This document shows positions 48,379-58,102 of a DNA stretch of 64,000 nucleotides, one piece after another. The number at the start of each line of letters is the position of its first letter. Positions within the stretch are counted from its first letter, which is position 1. The position numbers were made by a program, and so were the translations under genes. The DNA comes from Pirellulales bacterium (lineage in GTDB: Bacteria; Planctomycetota; Planctomycetia; Pirellulales; UBA1268): the NCBI GenBank assembly GCA_018401745.1, contig JAGYJY010000006.1, positions 78,749 through 142,748 of the forward strand. The letters are read 5' to 3'. The notes below the pieces were generated by a model. That model searched no databases. It saw nothing but the letters and a program-made list of their open reading frames with translations, and was not told the DNA's origin.

Positions 48379-49626
48379 ATGGGTGCGGAAAAAGCGGGCG
48401 GGGCTTTTGAGCCTGAAGAGGCTTCGATTCTGAGCTTTGATGCCGCCAACGGCATGGGGCATCGGCCAGCCGACGAGGCGACTCTCATCGCCTTGCTCCA
48501 ACTTGCGAGCATCCCCGGCGTGGGATCGAGGCTTCGTCAACGGCTGATCGACCGGTTTGGTGGGCCGAGCGAGGTGCTGGCTGCGGATGTCGCTGATCTC
48601 ACCCGCAGCGAACGGCTCGGGCCCGGGGTCGCCCAGGCGATCGCGGAATCCTCTCCTCGGGAAGCGGAGAAACTGCTCGGGCTGTGCCGCCGGCGTGGCG
48701 TCGAGATTCTCGTGGAGAGCGACCCTCGCACGCCGCCATTGCTTGGCCGCATCGACGATCCACCGGGGGTGCTGTTTGTCCGTGGCGAGATCCGACCCTG
48801 CGACGCTCTCGCCGTGGCGATTGTGGGAGCACGCCATGCCACGGCCTACGGCGTGAAGGTGGCTGAACAGCTCGGCGGGGCGCTCGCCAGGGCCGGCTAC
48901 ACCGTGGTCAGCGGCCTGGCCCGCGGCATCGACGCGGCAGGCCACCGCGGCGCGCTCGCCGCAGGCGGACGCACCCTGGCGGTGCTCGGCAGCGGCGTGC
49001 TCTCCATCTACCCGCCCGAACACCGCGGCCTCGCCGACGAGGTGATCGCCGCTGGTGCTGTGATCAGCGAGGTGCCGCCACTGACCAAGCCCACAGCAGG
49101 CCTGTTTCCTCAGCGAAACCGCATCATCTCGGGCCTTTCGCTCGGGGTTGTGGTGGTGCAGGCCGCGGAGCGCTCGGGGGCGATGATCACCGCACGGCTC
49201 GCCGGAGATCAGGGCCGCGAGGTTTTTGCTGTGCCGGGCGACATCAGCTGCCGGATGTCAAAGGGCTGCCACAAGCTGATCCAGGATGGCGCCAAGCTGG
49301 TGGGCAGCATCGATGACATCCTCGAAGAACTCGGGCCCTTGTTTGAAGCGGTCGTCAGCCCGGCGGGATGCAGCGGTCGCAGCGGTTCCGCAAGTTCGTC
49401 ACCGCACCCCGCCTCGACTGCGGCGAGCCGTGTTGCCGAGCATGTCCTCACCGACACCGAACGGCAGGTGATTGCCTCGATTCCTGTCGGCGCGGGGGGC
49501 TGTCTGATCGACCAGGTCATCGAGGCGAGCGGCCTGGAAGCCTCCAAAGTGCTGGCTGCAGTGAGCCTGCTCGAAACCCGGCGGCTGGTGCAGCGGCTTC
49601 CGGGCAGCCGTGTCGCTCACCGCTGA
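48379..49626 (+). CDS. dprA: DNA processing protein DprA (Smf)
   Basis: DprA binds incoming single-stranded DNA during transformation and loads RecA. A helix-hairpin-helix N-terminal part (LQLASIPGVGSRLRQRLI) precedes the Rossmann core: AIVGARHATAYG, SGLARGIDAAGHRGALAAGG, AVLGSGVLSIYPPEH, FPQRNRIISGLSLGVVVV, ERSGAMITARLAGDQGREVF and PGDISCRMSKGCHKLIQDGA. A C-terminal winged-helix (TDTERQVIASIPVG) completes the 415 residues. I chose ATG 48379, which has AAGGAG at the right spacing; 48349 is possible but lacks a site. Confidence 0.94.
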   Translation: MGAEKAGGAFEPEEASILSFDAANGMGHRPADEATLIALLQLASIPGVGSRLRQRLIDRFGGPSEVLAADVADLTRSERLGPGVAQAIAESSPREAEKLLGLCRRRGVEILVESDPRTPPLLGRIDDPPGVLFVRGEIRPCDALAVAIVGARHATAYGVKVAEQLGGALARAGYTVVSGLARGIDAAGHRGALAAGGRTLAVLGSGVLSIYPPEHRGLADEVIAAGAVISEVPPLTKPTAGLFPQRNRIISGLSLGVVVVQAAERSGAMITARLAGDQGREVFAVPGDISCRMSKGCHKLIQDGAKLVGSIDDILEELGPLFEAVVSPAGCSGRSGSASSSPHPASTAASRVAEHVLTDTERQVIASIPVGAGGCLIDQVIEASGLEASKVLAAVSLLETRRLVQRLPGSRVAHR

Positions 49627-49710
49627 ACGCCAGCAAACGTGTTCCAAAAGTCTGCTAGACTCCAAGAGTTGCCAATCCTGCACTCTGCCATCCCGCGTTC
49701 GGAATCGTTT

Positions 49711-50847
49711 ATGGACACCGCGTTGATCACCCGCTCCGAAGCCATCCGGGCCCGCCTGCTCCAGCTGCGGGACTCTCTTTGACTGGGAAGGACGCAAAAA
49801 AGCCGCTGCCCGCATCGAAGCCGAAATGGGTGAGGGCGATTTCTGGAACAACAGCGAAAAAGCTCAGGCCACGGTTGCAGAGCTGAAGGGAATCAACTCA
49901 GTCCTCAAGCCGCTCAACGAAGCCCTGGCAGTGAGCGGCGACATCGAAGCCCTGGCCGAACTGGCGGCAGAAGACGAATCGCTCGAAGCAGAGCTGGCAA
50001 GCGAGACCGAGCGGCTTGAGACGCTCGTCGAGGCACTGGAGCTGACATCGCTTCTCTCGGGCCCCCACGACGCCTTGGATGCGATCCTCTCGCTCCACGC
50101 CCGCGACGGCGGCACCGATGCCAACGACTGGGCGGAGATGCTGCTGCGGATGTATTCCGCGTGGGCCAGTAAACACGACTACGACATCGAACTGCTCGAC
50201 AGGCAAGACGACGATGTCGCGGGAATCCAGAATGCCACGATCGCCGTTCGCGGTCCCTGGGCCTACGGCTACCTCAAGGGTGAGATGGGAATGCACCGGC
50301 TGGTACGGATCAGCCCGTTCAACTCCGAAGGCAAGCGACAGACCAGTTTTGCCGCGGTCGATGTCTCCCCGAGATTGCCGACGACGACACCGAGATCGAG
50401 CTCGACGACGACGAGATCCGTGAGGATGTGTTTCGCGCCAGTGGTGCCGGCGGCCAGCATGTCAACAAAACCTCCAGCGCCATTCGCCTCACCCACCTTC
50501 CGACCAACATCGTTGTGCAGTGCCAGAGCGAGCGAAGTCAGCACAAGAATCGCGCAACCGCCCGCAAGATGCTGCGAGCACGCCTGGCCCGCTTTGAAGA
50601 AGAAAAGAAGGAGGCCGAGCAGCTGGCTCGCTACAAGCAGCAGCCCAAAACCGGCTTCGGTTCGCAGATTCGCAACTACTTTTTACATCCCGACCAGCGT
50701 GTCAAAGACCAGCGGACCGGGCATGCCGTCGGCAACTTCCAGTCTGTGCTCGACGGCGATCTCGATGGTTTTTTTGATGCCTACCTGAAATGGAGGGCCT
50801 CAGACGCCCTACCCTCCAGCGTCGCCTCCGCCGATCAAGACGACTGA
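49711..50847 (+). CDS. prfB: Peptide chain release factor 2, programmed +1 frameshift plus one extra frame break
   Basis: RF2 ends translation at UGA and UAA. The first 23 codons end at CTT TGA C (49777-49783), the classic autoregulatory shift site; a +1 slip continues into DWEGRKKAAARIEAEMGEGD. The stop-recognition motif SPF is in ISPFNSEGKRQ. The frame breaks again near 50373, where GTCTCCCCGAG lacks one C: restoring it gives VSPEIADDDTEIELDDDEIR and joins to ASGAGGQHVNKTSSAIRLTH with the catalytic GGQ. With both corrections the protein is 378 residues, normal for RF2. The second break has no known biological role and looks like a homopolymer error. Confidence 0.93.
49762..49784 (+). promoter_or_regulatory. 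RF2 programmed +1 frameshift site
   Basis: The slippery codon CTT is followed by TGA and C, the weakest UGA context, as in known bacterial prfB genes. A purine-rich GCGGGAC lies a few bases upstream and may play the internal Shine-Dalgarno part. Low RF2 favours slipping into the GAC frame, so RF2 controls its own synthesis. Confidence 0.9.
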
Positions 50848-51033
50848 CGACGCGGCAGCCCTCACGAAATCCTCACGTTTCCGCGGGAGCCCGCCGGCGT
50901 TGCCAGCGAGCCATTCGCTGTCGCCTGCTGGACGATTCGGCTCGGGTGCGTCATAGTTGCCAGAACAGCAGTGGGTCTCCCGGTGCTGATATTCTCTTGA
51001 CATCGATGTCTGCCCCTCACGTAGAAGGAATAC

Positions 51034-51255
51034 ATGGCGGAGAAAGAAGCAGCTCTTGAGGTGGAAGGTGTGGTCACCCAGGCCCTCGCCAACACCCGTT
51101 TCCGTGTGCAGATCAACGGCGGCCACATCGTGAACGCACACGTTGCTGGCAAGATGCGGAAAAACTTCATCCGCATCGTGCCGGGCGACAAAGTCAAAGT
51201 AGAACTCTCGCCCTACGACCTCACCAAGGGTCGCATCACCTTCCGCGAGCGTTGA
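51034..51255 (+). CDS. infA: Translation initiation factor IF-1
   Basis: This 73-residue OB-fold protein matches IF-1 end to end: [59 protein letters not shown]. It binds the A site of the 30S subunit during initiation. The ATG has GAAGGA upstream. It stands alone here, 186 bases downstream of prfB and convergent with tex, rather than in a ribosomal protein operon. Confidence 0.97.
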   Translation: MAEKEAALEVEGVVTQALANTRFRVQINGGHIVNAHVAGKMRKNFIRIVPGDKVKVELSPYDLTKGRITFRER

Positions 51256-51276
51256 TTCGCTTGTCTCTCACGAGCA

Positions 51277-54197
51277 TCACTCGCTCATCTCGCGCGGCTG
51301 GTTTGAGTTCGTTTCGGCACTGCTCGCTTGGGCACTGCTCGTTTCAGCACTGTCTGCTGATTCAGCACTGTCTGCTGAAGGTGTGGCCGCTCCGGAATCG
51401 ACAGCCTGAACAGCCTCTTCTGATTCGCGGTGGAGGAGATCCCGATCGACCACTGGCTGGGGTGGGATGTCGGCTGCACTCTCGTGTCCGCCTTCAGCCT
51501 GACCTGCGGCTTCCTTCGTCAACGCTTCCGGCACAGAAGCCTCGCCGTGGGATGAGGGCTTCTTCCGCTGCCGTCGCTTCCGCTTTTTCTTCGCAGCTGC
51601 CTCAGGCTCGTCTTTCTGCGACACGAACTGAAAGAGATCGCCAAAGGTTCGCAGCGGCTCTTTGCCCTCACGCATCGCTTCGGTGATGGGCGGGGCCGGA
51701 GGCCTCGGTCCTCGCGGCGTTTCTTGACCACCACGCCCTCGCAACGGCGGGCTGGGCCGGACTGCCGCCACGACGTCCCCCGCGGCGACCACTCCTGCCA
51801 GCGCCTCCCTGGTCACGGTCTGCTGGGCGACCGGGCCGCTCGCGACGATCCGCCGGCCGACGACTTCCCTGCTCGCGATCACCTTGCGGACGGTCGCCTT
51901 GCCTGCGGTCCCCCTGCGGACGGTCCCCCTGACGCGGTCCGCTCGGCTGCCCCGGCGGGATCATCGTCAACGCCACCCGCCGCCGCGTCTTGTCGAGCTC
52001 CAACACCCAGACTTTCACCACCTGGCCCACATTCAGCAGGTCGTGGGGGTCGCGGACAAACCGCCGCGACAGCTGGCTGATGTGCACCAGGCCGCTGTCG
52101 TGCAGCCCGATATCCACGAACACCCCAAAGTCCACGACGTTGAGAACTGCCCCCATCAGTTCCATGCCCACCTCGAGATCCTCGAGCTTGAGCACACCCT
52201 TCTTGAAGAAGGGCCGCGGCAGGTCTTCACGGGGATCTCGACCGGGCCTGGTGAGCTGCTCAACGATGTCGTCGAGCAGCAGCCTCCCCACCTCAAACTC
52301 AGCTGCGAGCGCGTCGAGGTCGAGCTTGCCGACTTCTTGGGCCAGTTTCTCTGCCCGCTCCCGGCCCGAGAGGTCTTCCACACTGGCTCCGAGCCGCTCC
52401 AGCACCCGCTCAGCCACCGCGTAGCTTTCCGGATGGATCCAGGTGGCATCGAGCGGATTGCTGCCGCCACCGATCTTGAGAAAGCCGGCAGCCTGCACGT
52501 AGGTCGCCTCGCCGAAGCCCGGCACATCCAGCAGCTGCTGCCTGTTGGCAAAGGCCCCCTTGGCGGCCCTCCACTCCAAGATGCCGCGGGCGATCGCCTG
52601 ATTGAGCCCCGAAACATAGCGGAGCAGCGCAGGGCTCGCCGTGTTGACGTCGACACCGACGTAGTTGACGCAGCTCTCGACAACACCGTCGAGCGAGGCA
52701 TGCAGATGCTTGGCTCGCACATCGTGCTGATAAAGGCCCACGCCGATGTTGGCAGGCTCGATCTTCACAAGCTCTGACAATGGATCCTGCAGCCGCCGGC
52801 CGATGGAAATGGCGCTGCGGATCGAGGCGTCGTGTTGCGGAAACTCCTCGCGGGCCAGCGGGCTTGTTGAATAGACGCTCGCCCCGGCCTCGTTGACGAT
52901 CACATACTCCAGCCCCCGCTCAGCGAGCGGCCCAGCCACCAGCTCGGCGACAAATCCTTCGGCTTCCCGGCCCGCAGCTCCGTTGCCGATCGCGATCACC
53001 TGGACGTCGTGCTTCTCCACGAGGGCGGCGAGTTTGGCAGCTGCCTCTTCTCGCTTTTCCGACTTCCCTACGATGTGCAGCACCTCATGCTCCAGCAGGG
53101 GTGCCGTAGGGATCGATCACCACCACCTTGCAGCCGCTCTTGAAGGCAGGGTCGATCGCCAAAACCCGGCGACCAGAAACAGGCGGCTGGAGAAGGAGAT
53201 GCCGCAGATTGCGGGCGAACACCTCAACCGCATGCCGCTCACACTGCTCGGTAATCTCCCGGCGAAACTCCCGTTCCAGGCTCGGCAGAATCAGCCTGCT
53301 GACCGCATCCCGAACGCAGCCGGCGAGAAAGCTGGCGTGCGGATGCCCCTCAGGAACCACCAGCGTCTCAGCGGCGGCCTGCATTTCGTCGGCCGGCCCC
53401 TCAATCTTCACTCGCAGAATCTTCGCCCGCTCGCCACGATTGATCGCCAGCCCACGGTGCGGCGGAATCCGCTGCACATGCTCGGCGTAGTCAAAGTAGT
53501 CGCGATAGTGCTTGGCGTCTTTGGAGATCGGTTTGCCTTCCGGCTCGAGCCGCTGGCTCCGCAGCTGGCCAACCTTCTCCAGGAGGGCCCGCAGCCGCTT
53601 GCGGACATCGGCGCGGGAGGCGATCTCTTCAGCAAGGATGTGGCCCACGCCGAGCAGAGCGTCGGCGGCGGTCGCCACCTGCCCGTCGGCGTCGATGAAG
53701 TCTGCAGCCCGTCGGTCGAGGTCTGCCGCAGCCGGATCGGCCGCGAGGATCTCACGGGCCAGCGGCTCAAGCCGCCGCTGCCGAGCGATCTCTGCGAGCG
53801 AGCGTTTCTTGGGTTTGAACGGAAGGTAGAGGTCTTCAAGCTCCTTGCTGGTCTGGGCGGCCAGCGCCGCTTTCGTGAGCTGAGGCGTCAGCTTTCCCTG
53901 GTTCTCGATGCTCCGGAGCACCGTCTGCTTGCGATCGGCCAGCTGACGAGCCCGGGTGATCGCGTCGGCGATCCGTCTGACCGCCACCTCGTCAAAGCCG
54001 CCCGTCTGATCCCGGCGGTACCGGGAGATAAAAGGGATCGTGTTGCCAGCATCGAGGAGGGCGATCACCTCCGCGACCCCCGGCTCAGGCAGGCTAAGCC
54101 CCTCCGCCAGTCGATGCAGATCGATAGGCACCTGGATGACAGGCGTGGCAGGACCGGCAGACGACGCCGACGGCGGATTGGCGTTCGTGGAACCCAT
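51277..54197 (-). CDS. tex: Tex-family RNA-binding transcriptional accessory protein, two frame breaks
   Basis: The order of domains is normal for Tex: N-terminal helical part with LDAGNTIPFISRYRRDQTGG, the YqgF-like domain ending VLAIDPAFKSGCKVVVIDPYG, the helix-hairpin-helix region (VGVDVNTASPALLRYVSGLN, LLDVPGFGEATYVQAAGFL), and the S1 domain (GAVLNVVDFGVFVDIGLHDS, LVHISQLSRRFV). The frame breaks near 53100, where one extra G in a GGGG run gives GTPAGA-stop instead of GTLLEHEVLHIVGKS. It breaks again near 51740, beyond which the tail PPITEAMREGKEPLRTFGDL is restored. Corrected length is about 972 residues. An Arg/Gly/Asp/Gln repeat tail (RQGDRPQGD units) and an Ala/Ser/Glu tail follow S1. 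Start at ATG 54197 is by similarity. Confidence 0.9.
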
Positions 54198-54627
54198 GCC
54201 ATTCGCGGCTTCGGCAGGCCGGCCGCAATCTTCTCGTGAGGTCGCGTCGACAAACGGGGCTGCGGTCCGTCGACAAAACTTTCGGGCACATCCGCTCGGA
54301 TCTACCGCACAACTGAAAGAACCGCCGCCCAAGGGGTTGGAGATGACATGGAGCAGGTCTTCTCCCGACGTGAATCTAGGGTTCGAGAGGCTGAGGTGTC
54401 AATTCAGCGGAATGGGGCAGTTTCCGGCCGACCGTCGCTCCAGATGCTCTCCAGCTGCCCTTGCCCCGTATGGCGAAGTTTCCTATTTCGACACGACAAC
54501 CGATTTAGTCGGCCTGATCGATTTCAGAGGAGCAATCCTCCGTGACGATCTTGAACAGGAATCCGTTGCCGTTTCGGGGCATATCGCCCAAGGCTGTGGA
54601 TTCAGAGCTCACGGAGTCGCTGCTTCC
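54198..54627. other. Divergent intergenic region, tex / aminotransferase
   Basis: No protein match is visible in these 430 bases, although the plus-strand frame is open through them. CGTCGACAAA occurs twice near 54245 and 54271. A small GAGGA-GCAA-TCCTC hairpin sits near 54530. Promoters for both flanking genes must lie here, but I cannot place them. Confidence 0.6.
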
Positions 54628-55920
54628 ATGATTCGCACAACGCTCGACGGTTTGCACACTTCCCACGACGACTTGCTGCCCTCCGTCGGCCTGCTCGCCC
54701 TCGATCGCCAGTATGAGGCTCTCCAGGAGGAGTTTCTGGCTGCCATTCGCCGCGTCTGCGACTCCGGCCGGTTTGTGCTGGGCCCGGACGTCGAGGAGCT
54801 CGAGAGCGAACTGGCACGGATGCTCGGCGTGCCCCATGCGATCTCATGCGCGTCAGGCAGCGACGCCCTCCTCCTGGCCTTGATGGCCGTGGGGATCGAG
54901 CCCGGCGACGAAGTGCTGCTGCCGAGCTACACCTTTTTCGCCACGGCCAGCGCCGTGACCCGCCTCGGAGGCACGCCCGTCTTTGTCGACATCGACCCGG
55001 CGACCTACCTGCTCGACCCCACCGATCTTCTTCGCAAGATTTCGCCGCGAAGCCGAGCAGTGATTCCCGTGCACCTCTTCGGCCGCACCGCCGACATGGA
55101 TGCCATCCTGCCAATCGCCGACCACGCGGGGATTCCCGTGATCGAAGATGCGGCCCAGTCGATTCTTTCCACCTGGCATGGCCACTGCTCCGGTGGGCTC
55201 GGTGACGTCGGCTGCTTCAGCTTCTACCCCACGAAGAACCTGGGAGGCTTTGGCGACGGCGGATTCATGACCACCACCCGCGACGACCTCGCTGAACGGC
55301 TGCGGCTCTTGCGGGTTCACGGCATGGAGCCGCGGTATTACCACCGGGTCATCGGCATCAACAGCCGCCTCGATTCGATCCAGGCCGCGGTCCTGCGGGT
55401 GAAACTACCGCACCTCGACACCTGGACCAGCCAGCGGCAGGCCAACGCCGCCACGTATGCAGAGCTCTTCGCTCGCGCTGGCCTCGACGGGCAGATTGTC
55501 GTGCCGACTGACGAACCCCGCGGACGCCACGTCTGGAACCAGTATGTGATCCGCGTGCGTGGAGGCCACCGCGACGCGCTGCGGACCCACCTCCGCGAGC
55601 GAGGCGTTGCCAGCGAGATCTACTATCCAGTCCCGCTGCACCTGCAGGAGTGCTTCCGCTATGTCGGATGCGGCGAAGGAGCCCTGCCAGCCACCGAACA
55701 GGCTGCCCACGAGACGCTCGCCCTGCCGATTTTCCCCGAGCTGACAGCCGATGAGCAGCGCACGGTGGTGGGCCGCATCAGCGAGTTTTTCCAGCTGCCA
55801 CCTCCTCCGCCAGCTGCCCAGGCAGCCGGAGACCGCCAGGAGGCCGGCGGAGGCCTGCAGGCCCCGCGATTTCTGCGACGTCTCAACGCGGTCGGCCGAG
55901 CCGACGACGTCCGCTGCTGA
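54628..55920 (+). CDS. DegT/DnrJ/EryC1/StrS family PLP aminotransferase
   Basis: The family transfers amino groups to keto-sugars for nucleotide-sugar and cell-envelope polysaccharide synthesis. Visible marks are LDRQYEALQEEFLAAIRRVC near the start, HAISCASGSDALLLALMAVG, PSYTFFATASAVTRLGGTPV, VIEDAAQSI, and the PLP lysine in FSFYPTKNLGGFGDGGFM. INSRLDSIQAAVLRVKL and YYPVPLHLQECF follow. Length is 430 residues, with a Pro/Ala-rich tail of about 40 residues beyond the usual end. No sugar dehydratase or glycosyltransferase is adjacent. ATG 54628 is by similarity; its ribosome site is weak. Confidence 0.9.
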   Translation: MIRTTLDGLHTSHDDLLPSVGLLALDRQYEALQEEFLAAIRRVCDSGRFVLGPDVEELESELARMLGVPHAISCASGSDALLLALMAVGIEPGDEVLLPSYTFFATASAVTRLGGTPVFVDIDPATYLLDPTDLLRKISPRSRAVIPVHLFGRTADMDAILPIADHAGIPVIEDAAQSILSTWHGHCSGGLGDVGCFSFYPTKNLGGFGDGGFMTTTRDDLAERLRLLRVHGMEPRYYHRVIGINSRLDSIQAAVLRVKLPHLDTWTSQRQANAATYAELFARAGLDGQIVVPTDEPRGRHVWNQYVIRVRGGHRDALRTHLRERGVASEIYYPVPLHLQECFRYVGCGEGALPATEQAAHETLALPIFPELTADEQRTVVGRISEFFQLPPPPPAAQAAGDRQEAGGGLQAPRFLRRLNAVGRADDVRC

Positions 55921-55979
55921 ACCCAGCCGCGGACCCTTTCGGCCGATCGCACAGACCGCCGCCGCCGCGGACAGGGTTA

Positions 55980-56099
55980 CTATTTCTTCTTCGGCGGTTC
56001 CTCACCGGGAGCACGACGGCCGTCGGAGCGGCCGACGATCAGGATGCCCAAGGCCATCAGGAGCACCATCAGCAGGTAGGCAATGCCTGTTTTGATCAC
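55980..56099 (-). CDS. Small single-pass membrane protein, 39 residues
   Basis: A GTG-started frame reads VIKTGIAYLLMVLLMALGIL as one membrane helix, followed by a charged tail (GRSDGRRAPGEEPPKKK). The composition, a clean hydrophobic span then a Lys-rich end, is hard to get by chance. It is too short for most gene finders. It lies in the gap between the aminotransferase and topoisomerase-like genes, opposite to both. No strong ribosome site is visible; function unknown. Confidence 0.5.
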   Translation of the reverse strand: MIKTGIAYLLMVLLMALGILIVGRSDGRRAPGEEPPKKK

Positions 56100-56187
56100 G
56101 GCGGGAGTGTTTCCGGAAAGGTGGCGAAAGTAGGCTCTACAGGGTGACGCACGTCACCGCCCGTCCCCTTGCAGGAGATTATCCCAG

Positions 56188-57342
56188 ATGCCCGCCGGAT
56201 CAAAGCGTTCAAAGTCGACCACAGCCGCGCAGCCTCGCCCGAAGCTTCCGCCGGTCGATGAAAAGACGCGAAAACTGATCGTCGGCCTTGCCGATGGCGT
56301 GGTCACGGCTGCGGAGAAACGACGGGACCCCCATCTCGACATCCCCACCCGCAGCCTCTCCAACGTTCGCTTCAACAAGTCGAAGCGAATCATCGAGATG
56401 GGCTCGCAGAAGAACTGCCGGCAGCTCTTCAATCTCTCGCAGGCCAAGAGCTACATGCAGACGCTGCTCGTCGCCAGCGGCTGCAAACAGCTGATCGATC
56501 AGCAGAAGACCACGAGCATCCGAGGCCTCTACTACCTGCTCAAGCACACCATCGAGGGCACCCGCGAGGAGACCTTTGCCACGCAGGACGAGTGCGACCC
56601 GATGATTGAGGATCTCGAAGTGACGCTCGAGAGCCTGCGAGAAGAGCTGCATGTCTACGCCAGTAATCGCGGCGGCATGGTCGGACCGATCGTGCTGGAA
56701 GACTCGGGTGACGAGATCGACTGTTCCCGGATGGGCTCGGGCGGCTACAGCATCCCGTCGATCGTGGAAGCCGACGTGATCAAGTTCAAAAAATGTGAAG
56801 CCAGCTTCATCCTGCATGTCGAAAAAGACACCGTCTGGCGCCGCTTCAACGAAGACAAGTTCTGGCGAAAGCACGGCTGCCTGCTGACGCACGGCGGCGG
56901 CCAACCACCGCGGGGCGTGCGGCGGCTCCTCAATCGGCTGCACCACGAGCTGAAGCTGCCGGTGTATTGCCTGCTCGACAACGACCCCTGGGGGTATTAC
57001 ATCTACTCTGTTCTCAAGCAGGGCTCGATCAACCTCGCCTACGAGTCGCAGCGGATGGCGATTCCGGAAGCGAAGTTTCTGGGGCTGCGAAGCCGCGACT
57101 ACGAGCGGTGCGGCCTCACGCCGAGCGTGCAGATCGCCCTCTCCGATTCCGACATCAAGCGGGCCAAGCAGATCGCTGCCTACCCCTGGTTTGCCAACAA
57201 GAAGGCGTGGCAGAAGGAAATCAGCCAGATGCTCTCCAACGGCTTCAAACTCGAAGTCGAGGCATTGATCTCCAAAGACATCAGCTACGTCACCGAGACC
57301 TACGCTCCGGAGAGGCTCGCCGAGAACGACTGGCTCGACTAG
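56188..57342 (+). CDS. Spo11 / DNA topoisomerase VI subunit A homologue
   Basis: The 384-residue protein has the two-part TopVI-A layout. A winged-helix (5Y-CAP) domain contains TSIRGLYYLLKHT with paired Tyr115-Tyr116, one being the expected DNA-cleaving tyrosine. A Toprim domain contains the metal Glu212 in HVEKDTVWRRF and the DxD at Asp264-Asp266 in LLDNDPWGYYIYSVL, followed by SINLAYESQRMAIP as in archaeal A subunits. All catalytic residues are therefore in place. The partner ATPase, TopVI-B, is not adjacent nor in the window. The ATG has CAGGAG upstream. TopVI is typical of archaea and plants and patchy in bacteria. Confidence 0.88.
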   Translation: MPAGSKRSKSTTAAQPRPKLPPVDEKTRKLIVGLADGVVTAAEKRRDPHLDIPTRSLSNVRFNKSKRIIEMGSQKNCRQLFNLSQAKSYMQTLLVASGCKQLIDQQKTTSIRGLYYLLKHTIEGTREETFATQDECDPMIEDLEVTLESLREELHVYASNRGGMVGPIVLEDSGDEIDCSRMGSGGYSIPSIVEADVIKFKKCEASFILHVEKDTVWRRFNEDKFWRKHGCLLTHGGGQPPRGVRRLLNRLHHELKLPVYCLLDNDPWGYYIYSVLKQGSINLAYESQRMAIPEAKFLGLRSRDYERCGLTPSVQIALSDSDIKRAKQIAAYPWFANKKAWQKEISQMLSNGFKLEVEALISKDISYVTETYAPERLAENDWLD

Positions 57343-57420
57343 CAGCAAAGTCGAGACGGGCGAGCAGACTGTGGAAAAAGTTTGCCGACGCAGGATGCGG
57401 CGATCGGCAACCCCGAGAAC

Positions 57421-57487
57421 TCTCGGCGTTTTCGGGTGTTGCCCACGTGGAGAAAGGCCATGGATAGCCTGTTCCACGGACGGTGAG
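57421..57487. repeat. 67-bp dispersed palindromic repeat, copy B
   Basis: GTGGAGAAAGGCCATGGATA and GCCTGTTCCAC form the palindromic core, preceded by TCTCGGCGTTTTCGGG and followed by GGACGGTGAG. It matches 42749-42815 in the same orientation over its whole length without gaps. It lies in the 246-base gap between the topoisomerase-like gene and the next small gene. Confidence 0.75.
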
Positions 57488-57588
57488 CCTCTGGCAGCAG
57501 CACAGCGGCAGGTCTATCCTCAAGGGATGCGAGACACCAGCCCGCCGTGGTGCCCGCAAGATTCTTCCCCGTTTCTAGGGAGCGTTTC

Positions 57589-57891
57589 ATGACAGCCAGC
57601 CCACCGAGCACCTGGTTTGACGAACACTCGCAGTCGCCCCTACTCGCCGAACAGGCCCGCAAACTGTCGTCGTTTCTCGGGGCGATTTCCGATGACGGCC
57701 AGGTCGATATCGCCGAACTGGAAGCCCAGGAAAAGCGGGTCGTTGCCCTGATGAAGCAGGTGGAGCCGTTGCTCTCACCGGAGATCCACGCAAAGGTGAC
57801 CGAACTGCTCTACGAGGTGACGGCCTTCGATATGATGAACACCCTCTACCGGGCGGGCAAAGTGGATAGCCGCACTCACAGCCGGCGGTAA
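57589..57891 (+). CDS. Small conserved-looking protein of unknown function, 100 residues
   Basis: MTASPPSTWFDEHSQSPLLA opens a soluble, helical protein: LSSFLGAISDDGQVDIAELE, then KRVVALMKQVEPLLSPEIHA and TELLYEVTAFDMMNTLY. The acidic and hydrophobic pattern suggests a helical bundle, with a DDGQVD loop that could bind calcium or be TerB-like. The ATG at 57589 has GGGAG 7 bases upstream. I do not recognise the family. It stands between the topoisomerase-like gene and tRNA-His. Confidence 0.7.
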   Translation: MTASPPSTWFDEHSQSPLLAEQARKLSSFLGAISDDGQVDIAELEAQEKRVVALMKQVEPLLSPEIHAKVTELLYEVTAFDMMNTLYRAGKVDSRTHSRR

Positions 57892-58027
57892 GGCTGCGGG
57901 CGTCACGACCAGCCGCAGCCCGACAAGAGATTCCCGCTCAGGCGGCAGGGCCGCAAGAGAATCCAAGAGGTCCACCCCAGAAGTGGGCTACTCAGGGCAG
58001 GCCAGGCCCAGAGAGGGGCGAGCAAAG

Positions 58028-58102
58028 GGTGGCTGACGGGGCTCGAACCCGCGACCTCCGGTACCACAAACCGGCGCTCTAACCAGCTGAGCTACAACCA
58101 CC
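58028..58102 (-). tRNA. tRNA-His (anticodon GTG)
   Basis: The minus strand folds as a full cloverleaf: acceptor GTGGTTG/CAGCCAC with one T-G pair, D-loop GCTCAGCTGGTTAGAGC, anticodon stem CCGGT/ACCGG with loop TTGTGGT, and T-arm GCGGGTTCGAACCCCGT. The discriminator base is C73 and an extra G precedes position 1 (58102), as needed for histidine identity. CCA is not encoded. Confidence 0.97.

Noticed and set aside
50848..51033. Promoter for infA (TTGACA at about 50995)
   Set aside because: No convincing -10 box at 16-18 bases; the match is not good enough to call.
57371..57379. DnaA-box-like TGTGGAAAA near the topoisomerase-like gene
   Set aside because: Only one degenerate box, with no dnaA, dnaN or cluster of boxes; not an origin.
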